From Planctomycetota bacterium (lineage in GTDB: Bacteria > Planctomycetota > Phycisphaerae > Sedimentisphaerales > Anaerobacaceae): a DNA stretch of 25,359 nt. Below, in pieces: positions 15,878-24,155 of this stretch (position 1 is its first letter; each line of letters begins with the position of its first letter). The position numbers and the translations under genes were made by a program. The DNA lies in assembly GCA_013202635.1 (NCBI GenBank), contig JABMRO010000264.1:1-25359 (forward strand). The letters are read 5' to 3'. The notes under the pieces were generated by a model. It saw only the letters and a program-made list of their open reading frames with translations, searched no databases and was not told the origin of the DNA.

Positions 15878-16510
15878 ATGTCGGGCGAAAACAAAAAAAT
15901 TCTTGTTGCCACTACTAACATCGGCAAAATCGCCGAATTGAAAGCTATGCTCGATTTAGATGCTCAGTGGCTTGACCTCTCGTATTACCCTGAAATCGAA
16001 GAAATAGAAGAGGACGGCCAGACTTTTGCTGAAAATGCCTGTAAAAAAGCAATCGGTTATGCTCAAGCCACCGGCCTGTGGATAATCGCCGACGACTCAG
16101 GACTGGAAGTTGACGCACTCGGCGGTGAGCCGGGCGTGAAATCCGCACGTTACTCCGGCGATAAAACAATAAACGATGACGGTACTCTAATTGACCATCG
16201 AAACATTGCAAAGGTCCTGGAACTTCTCGAAGGCGTCCCGCAAGAGAAAAGAACGGCGAGATTTTTTTGCTCTCTGTGTCTGGCAAGCCCGGAAACAATC
16301 CTAATAGAAACCGAGGGAACACTGGAAGGTCTTATAGCCAATAAAGAAATCGGAAAAAATGGTTTTGGTTACGACCCGATTTTTTTCGTGCCGCACCTGA
16401 ACAAAACCGTCGCTCAGTTAACCTCCGAAGAGAAAAACGCAATCTCGCACCGCGGCAATGCAATCAGAAAATTAAAACCCATGCTTGAAAAACTCCTGAA
16501 AAACAGCTAA
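15878..16510 (+). CDS. rdgB: XTP/dITP diphosphatase (RdgB/HAM1 family)
   Basis: This 210-residue house-cleaning pyrophosphatase hydrolyses ITP, XTP and their deoxy forms to monophosphates so they are not incorporated into nucleic acid. It shows ILVATTNIGKIAEL (TxNxxK) at the N-terminus, the acidic EIEEIEEDGQTFAENA region, DDSGLEVDALGG..PGVKSARYSG with the metal-binding Asp, NGFGYDPIFF and the SHRGNAIRKL ending, all family hallmarks. The ATG at 15878 is taken as the start; a GTG three codons earlier (15869) is possible, and neither has a strong ribosome site. Length is normal. Confidence 0.93.
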   Translation: MSGENKKILVATTNIGKIAELKAMLDLDAQWLDLSYYPEIEEIEEDGQTFAENACKKAIGYAQATGLWIIADDSGLEVDALGGEPGVKSARYSGDKTINDDGTLIDHRNIAKVLELLEGVPQEKRTARFFCSLCLASPETILIETEGTLEGLIANKEIGKNGFGYDPIFFVPHLNKTVAQLTSEEKNAISHRGNAIRKLKPMLEKLLKNS

Positions 16511-16534
16511 ATATCAAAACTTTCTGAAAGTAGC

Positions 16535-16564
16535 TTGAAACAAGCAACTGGTTGCGGGTATTAT
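16535..16564 (+). promoter_or_regulatory. Promoter for the sulfatase gene
   Basis: TTGAAA (16535-16540), an 18-bp spacer and TATTAT (16559-16564), giving a leader of about 65 nt. Confidence 0.5.
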
Positions 16565-16634
16565 GGGACTTACGGAATAAAGTGCCGCTGCCGGTAAAAA
16601 TGAGGCGGTAATTTCAATAAATTAAGGATAAATT

Positions 16635-18158
16635 ATGAGCAGTATAAATCGCAGAAGTTTCCTGAAGAATTCTGTTGTGGCGGCTACTTCACTGGCTTTG
16701 GGCCGGGAATGCAGTCAGGCCAGCCGGGCAAATAATCGTATGACGGGTAATACCAACCGACCCAACGTGGTGGTCATAATGACAGATGACCAGCGATGGG
16801 ACTGTATGAGCTGTGAAGGGCATCCGTTTTTGAAAACGCCGAACATGGACCGCATCGCCGAAGAAGGCGCACGTTTTGCCAATATGTTCGTTACCACATC
16901 GCTTTGCTCACCAAGCCGTGCATCGTTTCTTTCGGGGCTTTACGCTCATACCCACAAAGTAACAAACAACTTCACCGACTATCCCGCCGACCTGCCGAGC
17001 TATCCTCTCCACCTGCAACAAAGCGGTTACCAGACAGCTTACATAGGCAAATGGCACATGGGCGAACAAAGCGACGAACGCCGCCCGGGCTTCGACTACT
17101 GGATTACTCACAAAGGGCAGGGCAAATACTACGACACAATTTTTAACGTTAACGGCAAACGGACGGTCAAAAAAGGTTACTATACTCACCGGGTAACCGA
17201 TATGGCAATAGACTGGCTCAAGCAGGAACACAACGAACCATACCTGCTGATAATAGGCCATAAAGCACCACACACGCCGTTTACGCCGGAAAAGAAATAC
17301 GAAAACATCTACGATGATGTGAAAATTCGCTATCCCCGGACGGCGTTTAACCTTGAAAGCAAACCCCGCTGGGTCAAAGAGCGGCTGAACACCTGGCACG
17401 GCATATACGGCCCGATATTCGGATTTCGTAAAGACTTCCCTGATACAAGGCCTGAAAGTGTGCTGAAATTCGCCGAGTTTGTCCGGGCCTATACAGCTAC
17501 GATCAAGTCGGTAGTTGACAGCGTCGGCAGGGTTTACACGACACTTAAAGAGCTTGGCCAGTTGGATAACACCCTGTTCGTATTCACCAGTGACAACGGT
17601 TTCTTTTTGGGCGAACATGGAATGACCGATAAGCGAACAATGCACGAACCAAGCATACGAGTACCGCTGTTAGTCCGATACCCCCGTCTTATACGGCCGG
17701 GCACAATCATCAGTAAGATGGTGATGAACGTTGACTTTGCACCGAGCATTCTCGATATCTGCCGAGCCAAACCACTTAAAAATATCCACGGAAAATCGTG
17801 GAAGAAGCTTCTTGCCGGCCAAACAAGCGGCTGGCGCAAGTCTTTGTATTATTCGTATAATTATGAAAAACAATTTCCATACACACCCAACGTTCGCGGG
17901 GTCAGAACGGATGAGTGGAAATATGTTCATTATCCGAACGGTGACAGCAAACCGGATCTGTACAAAGCAGAGCTGTACAATCTGAAGAACGACCCGCTCG
18001 AAACCAGGAATCTGATAGACGAACCAAAATATGCCGATAAAGTCAGGGAACTCAAAGCAGAACTTCACCGACTAATGGCCCAGACAGGAGCATTGCCGGA
18101 TAAAATGCCGCTATATTTAGGGATAAAAACAGAACTACCGGATGAAAAAATTAGATAA
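16635..18158 (+). CDS. Tat-exported type I sulfatase
   Basis: This 507-residue formylglycine-dependent sulfatase hydrolyses sulfate esters outside the cytoplasm. The N-terminus has a twin-arginine signal (NRRSFLK). IMTDDQRWD supplies the paired metal Asp residues. CSPSRASFLSG is the CxPxR signature, with Cys91 to be converted to formylglycine by a maturase encoded elsewhere. GKWHMG (Lys and His), GHKAPHTPF (His) and TSDNG (metal Asp-Asn), then GEHGMTDKRTMHEPSIRVPLL, complete the active site. The C-terminal WKYVHYPNG and LYNLKNDPLETRNL are typical of the family. AAGGA lies before the ATG. Substrate unknown; sulfated glycans are the usual target in planctomycetes, and the Tat-borne oxidoreductases in the window suit such a lifestyle. 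Tat export of a sulfatase fits folding and maturation before transport. Confidence 0.95.
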   Translation: MSSINRRSFLKNSVVAATSLALGRECSQASRANNRMTGNTNRPNVVVIMTDDQRWDCMSCEGHPFLKTPNMDRIAEEGARFANMFVTTSLCSPSRASFLSGLYAHTHKVTNNFTDYPADLPSYPLHLQQSGYQTAYIGKWHMGEQSDERRPGFDYWITHKGQGKYYDTIFNVNGKRTVKKGYYTHRVTDMAIDWLKQEHNEPYLLIIGHKAPHTPFTPEKKYENIYDDVKIRYPRTAFNLESKPRWVKERLNTWHGIYGPIFGFRKDFPDTRPESVLKFAEFVRAYTATIKSVVDSVGRVYTTLKELGQLDNTLFVFTSDNGFFLGEHGMTDKRTMHEPSIRVPLLVRYPRLIRPGTIISKMVMNVDFAPSILDICRAKPLKNIHGKSWKKLLAGQTSGWRKSLYYSYNYEKQFPYTPNVRGVRTDEWKYVHYPNGDSKPDLYKAELYNLKNDPLETRNLIDEPKYADKVRELKAELHRLMAQTGALPDKMPLYLGIKTELPDEKIR

Positions 18159-18224
18159 ATCCCGAAGAGAATAGCTATATTTAACGTTCCGGCCTGTGTT
18201 TTCAGTGACCTGATTCGTTTTCTC

Positions 18225-18251
18225 TTGACATTTCCGCAGTTCATCTATATT
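18225..18251 (+). promoter_or_regulatory. Possible topA promoter
   Basis: A perfect TTGACA (18225-18230) is followed after 15 bp by TATATT (18246-18251). The spacer is shorter than ideal, so this is tentative. Confidence 0.4.
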
Positions 18252-18343
18252 TGTCCTTTTTTAAATATTGTTGTGGAAATCACCGATAACTGATTCATAT
18301 TGAGTGAATCGTAACTATTAGCAGCAATCGACTAAGTTTTGTT

Positions 18344-20716
18344 ATGGCAAAATCAAGTGTATCCAAAAAATCTCTGGTAATTGTCGAATCGCCCGCCAAG
18401 GCAAAAACAATAAACAGGTATCTCGGCCCGGAATTTGAGGTAAAAGCCTCGATGGGACACGTGCGGGACTTGCCTTCAAAGGGTCTCAATGTCGATATAG
18501 AAAATGATTTCGAGCCGACTTATGATATTTTGCCGGGCAAGAAACGCACGGTAATATTATTAAAAGCGGCGGCGAAAAAATGCGATAAACTGTTTCTGGC
18601 CACCGACCTTGACCGTGAAGGCGAAGCGATCGCCTGGCACCTTGCACAAATTCTCGGTGTACCCGAGAAAAAAACCTACCGCGTGATATTCAATGCCATA
18701 ACCAAAACGACTATAAAGCGTGCCTTTGCCGACCCGGGCAAACTTAATATGGACAAGGTTATGGCTCAACAGGCCAGACGAATCCTCGACAGAATTGTCG
18801 GCTATCAGATAAGCCCGCTGCTGTGGAAAAAAGTTACGCGCGGTTTGTCCGCCGGTCGTGTCCAGTCCGTGGCCGTTAAAATAGTCGTCGAGAAAGAAAG
18901 AGAAATTCAGCAGTTCAAGCCCGTCGAATACTGGTTTATTCCGGCCGTCTTTACAACCGACCTGCAAAGCAACTATACCAAGGAATGGCTCGATTTTATT
19001 ACGCCAAAAACTGAAGACGACAATCCACCCACAATTGCCAAACAGAATGAATGGCTTACAAAACACAATGCCCTGAAGGCCGAGATGTACAAGGTTAATG
19101 GCCAGAAGTTCGAGGCCTCTGATCAGGAGCAGGCCGGGCGGATATTCGAAGGCCTGAAGGATGCGGAGTTTAAGATTGCGGATATAGAAAAGAAGGAATC
19201 TGTTTCGCGCCCTTCGGCTCCTTTTATAACTTCGACTTTACAGCAGGCCGCTGCAAACCGGTTAGGCTTCACCGCCAAAAAGACGATGGCAATGGCCCAG
19301 CAGTTATACGAAGGCATTGATTTAGGCTCGATGGGTTCCTTGGGCCTTATTACGTATATGAGAACCGACAGCACGCACCTGTCGGATGAAGCTATCAAAG
19401 AGGTGCGAAATTACATCAGTATGCATCTCGGCCAGGACTACCTTCCTGCCAAACCAAAAGTTTACGCTTCCAAAAAATCCGCCCAGCAGGCTCATGAAGC
19501 CATCCGCCCGACCGACGTTGACCTTACCCCTGACGATATAAAGCCGTTTCTTCCCGACCAGCAGTTCAAGCTCTACGATTTGGTGTGGCGCCGCTTCGTA
19601 GCCAGCCAGATGGAGCCGGCCAAATGGAACGTTACAAATCTGATTATCACGGCCCAAACATCGGTGGGCGAATGCTGCTATAAAAGTGCCGGGCGAGTGC
19701 TCGTATTCGACGGCTATACGAAAATATGGACGACTACGTCAAGCGAACAGCAGTTACCCACAACAGAGGTTGGCCAAAAATTACAGCCGATTGATATCAA
19801 GGCCGAGCAGCATTTCACAAAACCACCGGCACGATATACCGAAGCATCTATAGTAAAAGCCCTCGAAAAAGAAGGTGTCGGCAGACCAAGTACATACGCC
19901 ACAATAATATCCACAATACAGGACCGACGTTACGTCGAGAAACAGGACAAAAAGTTCTTTGCCACCGACCTCGGCGAAGTAGTTACGGACAAATTGAACG
20001 AATACTTTCCGAACATAATGGACCTTGCTTTTACACGCTATATGGAAGGCCAGCTCGATAAGATTGAAGAGCAGCATCTGGACTGGATTGGTGTGCTGAA
20101 AGACTTCTATAGTCCGTTCAAGAAAAGTCTTGAGACGGCACAAACAGAAATGAAACATGCCAAAGCCGAAATGACCCCCAGCGAATATAAATGCCCGAAG
20201 TGCGGTCAGCAACTCTCCTACAGATTCGGTAAAAATGGCAGGTTTCTCAGTTGTTCGACGTATCCGGAATGCAAATTTGCCTGTCCCTGCGACAAAGAAG
20301 GTACTATGCTCGAAGAAAAGGTAAGCGAGCACAAATGCCACGAATGCGGTAAGCCGATGATGCACAAAAACGGCCGATTCGGCCCATTTCTCGGATGCAG
20401 CGGCTATCCGGATTGCAAAACAACTCTCAAAGTAGACAAGGAAGGCAATGTCCTGCCGCCAAAACCGCCGCCGGAACCCACCGGAATAAAGTGCTACAAA
20501 TGCAAAAACGGCGAGCTGGTAATCAGGCAAAGCAAAAAAGGACCTTTCATGGGCTGCGGCAAATTCCCGAAATGCAGAACCATAATCAGCATTAAGGAGC
20601 TGGACCATCTAAAAGAATTGCAGGCCGCCGGGCAATGGCCGCCTGAAACGTGGGAAGAAGCCGACGAAATCCTCGGAAGAAAAAAAGCCAGAGAGCGAGT
20701 AAAAATCAAGAAATAA
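18344..20716 (+). CDS. topA: DNA topoisomerase I (type IA)
   Basis: This 790-residue enzyme relaxes negative supercoils by breaking one strand. The Toprim domain has VIVESPAKAKTI (Glu15), MGHVRDLPSK and ATDLDREGEAIAW (Asp88, Asp90, Glu92). The catalytic tyrosine is Tyr338 in LITYMRTDST; AHEAIRPTD and GVGRPSTYATII follow. From about residue 615 there are three four-cysteine zinc ribbons (CPKC...CSTYPEC; CHEC...CSGYPDC; CYKC...CGKFPKC), then a basic tail. A few residues (about 215-240) form an extra loop that varies among TopA proteins. The ATG start has only a weak ribosome site, but the N-terminus fits the family. Confidence 0.96.
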   Translation: MAKSSVSKKSLVIVESPAKAKTINRYLGPEFEVKASMGHVRDLPSKGLNVDIENDFEPTYDILPGKKRTVILLKAAAKKCDKLFLATDLDREGEAIAWHLAQILGVPEKKTYRVIFNAITKTTIKRAFADPGKLNMDKVMAQQARRILDRIVGYQISPLLWKKVTRGLSAGRVQSVAVKIVVEKEREIQQFKPVEYWFIPAVFTTDLQSNYTKEWLDFITPKTEDDNPPTIAKQNEWLTKHNALKAEMYKVNGQKFEASDQEQAGRIFEGLKDAEFKIADIEKKESVSRPSAPFITSTLQQAAANRLGFTAKKTMAMAQQLYEGIDLGSMGSLGLITYMRTDSTHLSDEAIKEVRNYISMHLGQDYLPAKPKVYASKKSAQQAHEAIRPTDVDLTPDDIKPFLPDQQFKLYDLVWRRFVASQMEPAKWNVTNLIITAQTSVGECCYKSAGRVLVFDGYTKIWTTTSSEQQLPTTEVGQKLQPIDIKAEQHFTKPPARYTEASIVKALEKEGVGRPSTYATIISTIQDRRYVEKQDKKFFATDLGEVVTDKLNEYFPNIMDLAFTRYMEGQLDKIEEQHLDWIGVLKDFYSPFKKSLETAQTEMKHAKAEMTPSEYKCPKCGQQLSYRFGKNGRFLSCSTYPECKFACPCDKEGTMLEEKVSEHKCHECGKPMMHKNGRFGPFLGCSGYPDCKTTLKVDKEGNVLPPKPPPEPTGIKCYKCKNGELVIRQSKKGPFMGCGKFPKCRTIISIKELDHLKELQAAGQWPPETWEEADEILGRKKARERVKIKK

Positions 20717-20772
20717 CGCTCCGAAGAACGTTTAGCAGTAACTCTCAAGGATGCAGATGGAGAAAGCCGGAG

Positions 20773-22317
20773 ATGGATGGTTCTGGCAAAAAATGCTCGA
20801 TAGTTTTCATTGGTGCCGGCAGCTCTTCACAGGTGCATTCCTGCCTTCGCGGTTTACCAGCCAAGCGATTATCAGTTGAGTATGAATTACTTTTCGTTAT
20901 CGCCCACCAATCTCAAATTGATTCTGCATATTCATCGTCAACAAAGGCGCCCATCAAGTTTGTAGAGCCTGAGGGCGGTTTAGGATTCAAGCAGTTATGT
21001 ATAGGAGCAGCAAGACAGGCATCCGGCGAGTATATACTTTTTGTCAATAGTCCAATCAGTTACGAGCAGGTTGTTGAGGCGATGCGGCAGCTTGAAATCA
21101 GCGGTATGCATATTGACGCCCCGAAGGGAAAAAAGTATATCATTGTAAAAAAAGCTGCCTTCACACAAAATCCGGACTTTCTCAGACTGTCGCAAGAACA
21201 GCGTAAACAAAATGACCGCCAGCGAATAAATCAACTGATACATCTGGTTGCCGGTTCGGTCACTTATATAGAGGACGTTTTTTTCATTGTGAATAAGAAC
21301 AGACAATTATTCGAAGATGAAATAAAACATATAGACTTTACAATAACAGACGATTGTAACGTTTACAAACTTCTTTTCCTCAAGTCCGTTAAAGGATATC
21401 TGGATTCTGGCCTTGAATTTAACAACGTCACCCAATGTAATGATTTTTATCGCTCCGTTACTTTAGGACAACTAACGGAGGTCCCGTGGTTCGTCGGCAT
21501 TTTTCTAAGTGTTCCACACCTGAACGACAGCCCTGATTTGGTCCGTCATACTCCGACAAACCGGCAGCAATCCGCCGCCATCCTGGTTTCGGTTTATAAC
21601 GAAACCCGCTTTACAGAACTATGCTTCAAGGCAGTTAGAAAGTTTACAGATTTCCCTTATCGTCTCATAGCAGTTAATAATTCAACGATTGACATGCAAG
21701 ACTATAAAAGCTCTATGCTCCGAAAAGGTTTAATTGACGAGTGGTTTGACAGTGGTTGTACTTCTCACGCTGATGGGCTCCAAAAATCATTGGCCGGGGC
21801 CAGAACGTTCAGATACATAACTACTCTGGATAGTGATGCTATTGTGCTTAAAAAAGGTTGGCTTACCGAATTCATTGAACGGCTGAATCATGAAAATGCC
21901 GGTTTGATAGGCCCTCAAACCTTTCCCGGGAGCAATCCTTCGACAAAAGGATACGCTATACATCCATGTTGCATGGTCATCGACCAAAAACGCATAGGTT
22001 CGAAATTTGAGATAAATTTTGCCGGTAAATGGCCGTTTGATGTTGGACATTTATTGACCTGGGATTGTTTGGCCTTCGATATCCCGATAGTGAAGGTTAG
22101 TCACGAGGTAGATGGAGGTTATGCTACCGGTTCAAGCCTGGTCAATAAATCGGTCCGACACTATTGGTACACCTCCCGGATTTTAGGTCTTGAGGACGAT
22201 GCTCTTATTGATGGTAATAAAGTCGGGTTAATACGAAAAAAAATAAACAGGGCATATAGTTCCGCAGAGCTAAGCCAAATACTGGAGTATCGCATACCGG
22301 AGAAATCTCCAAAATAG
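20773..22317 (+). CDS. Tandem GT-A (family 2-like) glycosyltransferase
   Basis: A 514-residue protein with two GT-A-like halves. The first (about residues 8-110: CSIVFIGAGSSSQVHSCLRG, then GGLGFKQLCIGAARQASGEY) has the fold pattern, but where a DxD would be expected it reads LFVNSP, so it is probably inactive. The second (from about residue 268: AAILVSVYNETRFTELCFKAV, later RYITTLDSDAIVLKKGW) carries a DSD motif at 353-355 that would bind the metal and nucleotide sugar. There are no membrane segments. The start at 20773 is chosen over an in-frame ATG at 20650 that would overlap topA: the shorter form begins directly before the first beta strand and has GGAG about ten bases upstream. It lies 56 nt after topA and may share its transcript. 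Acceptor and donor are unknown. Confidence 0.8.
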   Translation: MDGSGKKCSIVFIGAGSSSQVHSCLRGLPAKRLSVEYELLFVIAHQSQIDSAYSSSTKAPIKFVEPEGGLGFKQLCIGAARQASGEYILFVNSPISYEQVVEAMRQLEISGMHIDAPKGKKYIIVKKAAFTQNPDFLRLSQEQRKQNDRQRINQLIHLVAGSVTYIEDVFFIVNKNRQLFEDEIKHIDFTITDDCNVYKLLFLKSVKGYLDSGLEFNNVTQCNDFYRSVTLGQLTEVPWFVGIFLSVPHLNDSPDLVRHTPTNRQQSAAILVSVYNETRFTELCFKAVRKFTDFPYRLIAVNNSTIDMQDYKSSMLRKGLIDEWFDSGCTSHADGLQKSLAGARTFRYITTLDSDAIVLKKGWLTEFIERLNHENAGLIGPQTFPGSNPSTKGYAIHPCCMVIDQKRIGSKFEINFAGKWPFDVGHLLTWDCLAFDIPIVKVSHEVDGGYATGSSLVNKSVRHYWYTSRILGLEDDALIDGNKVGLIRKKINRAYSSAELSQILEYRIPEKSPK

Positions 22318-22407
22318 ATTCGTGCCAAAGCACCCTTTCCATACCATCCGGCAATCTTTACGGCTTGACTCTGTCGTGGTTCAGCAAAATCAGGAATTTA
22401 CAAAATC

Positions 22408-22423
22408 ACTTTTTCGAAAAAGT
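22408..22423. other. 16-bp perfect palindrome between convergent genes
   Basis: ACTTTTTCGAAAAAGT lies in the gap between the glycosyltransferase and the minus-strand prepilin genes. It has no loop, so it is not an obvious terminator, and no matching operator family was recognised. Confidence 0.4.
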
Positions 22424-22491
22424 TGAGTAGCTGCTGTCTAAGAAGGATATCAGAAGAATAGCAAATTGAAGTTCCGTTAAATATCTTTTTT

Positions 22492-23334
22492 TCAGTAGTC
22501 CTTAAATTTCCTCATCCATTCAGGCCAGTCAGACTGCCGGACACCACCGGCTTTTGTCCAGGCCCCTGTTACGTCAAAGTTTTTATGCCACTTCAACGTC
22601 CATAACTCCTTAAGGCCTGTCTTTCTGACGGACCAATCCATAAAAAGACTGTTTACAAACCCATCATGCCGGTTGATGCAGAAAGGATCCATGCTCTGAC
22701 TCGGCCAGATACTTAACTTCGGCGCATCCTCATAACGTGGCGGCCGGCAAGAGGCGCTCGGCCAGGCGCTTGGCCGGCGGCTATCCAACAATACAGGAAT
22801 GTTATTTGCGCCTCGGTGATTTACGTGATGCCAGAGTTCCGAATCCTCGAGATGACGGAAAGACCAGGAAGAACACCATGCGTTTAAGCCATAGCTGCCC
22901 GAAGGACGTTTGTGATTGGGGCAAATCCAGGCTTCAAACGTATGTACCTGCCGACCAACGCCAAATTTTCGAGCCATAGGGCAAAGGAAATATTCAGCAA
23001 AATCGCCACCATAGTATAATACCGGGTCAGCAGGACACTCCCATTGCTGCTCATCCCGCAGGGCGAAACGGCCTCCCTCATCCTGAAGACGCGTATTAAA
23101 GATAAAACCCCACTGGTTCAGGTTCGATTGACAGCCAACAGCCCCCGCCTGCTTTCTGACGCGCTGTAGTGCAGGCATCAATACCGCCGTCAATAATGCA
23201 ACGATGGCAATCACCATCAAAAGCTCTATTAACGTAAATCCCGTTAGTCCTAAGGACTCCTTTCGGAGAAATCTTCTCCTTTCCCGATTGGGAATTCCAA
23301 TTTCTAACGGGATAAAGCCATTTCGTTTGCACAT
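22492..23334 (-). CDS. Prepilin-type exported protein with extended leader (third of the cluster)
   Basis: A 280-residue protein with the type IV prepilin/pseudopilin N-terminus GFTLIELLMVIAIVALL (Gly32, Phe33, Glu37), a hydrophobic helix and then an exported globular domain, as in planctomycete DUF1559-like and H-X9-DG proteins. The leader before the cleavage site is 32 residues, far longer than the six of its neighbour, because of the 74-bp element at 23239-23312. The end (FMDWSVRKTGLKELWTLKWH, then SDWPEWMRKFKDY) closely matches the 24156-24995 protein, so the two are paralogues. There is no ribosome site before ATG 23334, which lies 11 nt after the stop of the preceding gene, suggesting coupled translation. 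Cell-surface or pseudopilus role; exact function unknown. Confidence 0.88.
   Translation of the reverse strand: MCKRNGFIPLEIGIPNRERRRFLRKESLGLTGFTLIELLMVIAIVALLTAVLMPALQRVRKQAGAVGCQSNLNQWGFIFNTRLQDEGGRFALRDEQQWECPADPVLYYGGDFAEYFLCPMARKFGVGRQVHTFEAWICPNHKRPSGSYGLNAWCSSWSFRHLEDSELWHHVNHRGANNIPVLLDSRRPSAWPSASCRPPRYEDAPKLSIWPSQSMDPFCINRHDGFVNSLFMDWSVRKTGLKELWTLKWHKNFDVTGAWTKAGGVRQSDWPEWMRKFKDY
23239..23312. mobile_element. 74-bp palindromic element inserted in frame in a prepilin leader (copy 1)
   Basis: The ends are TCCCGTTAG (23239-23247) and CTAACGGGA (23304-23312), a perfect 9-bp inverted repeat, flanked by TAAA on both sides (23235-23238 and 23313-23316). Inside are small hairpins: ATTGG/CCAAT, CTCC-GAAA-GGAG and AGTCC/GGACT. 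Element plus one TAAA is 78 bp, 26 codons, so the reading frame is kept. The second copy at 24900-24973 has the same length and differs at four bases. It could be a non-autonomous, RPE-like palindromic element, or an ancestral feature shared by duplication. Confidence 0.65.
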
Positions 23335-23345
23335 GGCGCTAAATC

Positions 23346-24128
23346 TTACCAGTCAGGTATTGGCGCACCGCTCGGCCAGCTTAATACAAAAGTATTGCCA
23401 GCCGGATATGCCGAGACCTGCTCGACATGCCCGTCCACAAACGACGCATTGGCATAACCCGTATTCAGGTCCCCGCCCGGAGCGCGATGGAAGGTAGCGA
23501 AACAATCAGTATTACAGGGAGGCGTGGAACGTAAATTGTTATCATTGATTGAAGCGCCGCTAAGGCCCGGAATAGACCACGAATTCTCCTCGGAGAAGAA
23601 AAATACACCTGCCGGATTCTTCACCTGGGATTCATTCCGAACTTTATCTATGTTGGTACGATATTGTTGCGGCACAGCCCCCCATGCGTCACCGTTGAGG
23701 TAGGAATTCATACAGTAACTGTATTGAGGTTCGATGGGAGTTGTAACACCATCACAATTATTGCAACCCATCATTCTGGCTACAACGTCGAATTCCGGAC
23801 ACAGGTGAATATCTTTACTCTTCAGATAGGGCCAAAGTTCACCGGCAAGGTCCGGATTTTCGTCAAGATTCATGCTTTTATCGTGCCATCGGCACCCTCC
23901 GGCTTGATCTTCGTAGAGCCAACTGAATGAATAAGGAAAAGCACCATCATAATCGTCCAGGTACATTCTCGAACTCAGGGTATACTGTTTCAGATTGGAC
24001 CTGCATAGAATTCCCCATACCTGTTTTTTCGCACGCTGCAGCGCCGGCATCAGTATCGCCATCAACAATGCGATAATGGCAATCACCACCAGAAGCTCTA
24101 TTAATGTAAAACCTTTTCGTTTGTGCAT
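23346..24128 (-). CDS. Prepilin-type exported protein with short leader (second of the cluster)
   Basis: A 260-residue protein starting MHKRKGFTLIELLVV: a short basic leader, prepilin peptidase site after Gly6 with Glu at +5, a hydrophobic helix to about residue 27, then an exported domain. The C-terminal part has YANASFVDGHVEQVSAYP, the H-rich/DG box common to planctomycete DUF1559-like proteins, and several cysteines (CNNC, CNTDC). AAAGGAGAC lies just before the ATG, a strong ribosome site. It is the middle gene of three on one strand (27 nt after the first). It lacks the 74-bp element and supplies the 'empty' site for comparison. Probably a pseudopilin-like surface protein; role unknown. 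Confidence 0.9.
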   Translation of the reverse strand: MHKRKGFTLIELLVVIAIIALLMAILMPALQRAKKQVWGILCRSNLKQYTLSSRMYLDDYDGAFPYSFSWLYEDQAGGCRWHDKSMNLDENPDLAGELWPYLKSKDIHLCPEFDVVARMMGCNNCDGVTTPIEPQYSYCMNSYLNGDAWGAVPQQYRTNIDKVRNESQVKNPAGVFFFSEENSWSIPGLSGASINDNNLRSTPPCNTDCFATFHRAPGGDLNTGYANASFVDGHVEQVSAYPAGNTFVLSWPSGAPIPDW

Positions 24129-24155
24129 AATGTCTCCTTTCGTTACCGATTATTT

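Noticed and set aside
16908..17645. 245-residue minus-strand ORF
   Set aside because: Antisense shadow of the sulfatase gene.
19781..20608. 275-residue minus-strand ORF
   Set aside because: Antisense shadow of topA, with repeated Phe/Ala-rich composition produced by the opposite strand.
22408..22423. Bidirectional terminator between convergent genes
   Set aside because: ACTTTTTCGAAAAAGT has no room for a loop and only A/T pairs next to a CG centre, so a stable terminator hairpin is unlikely.
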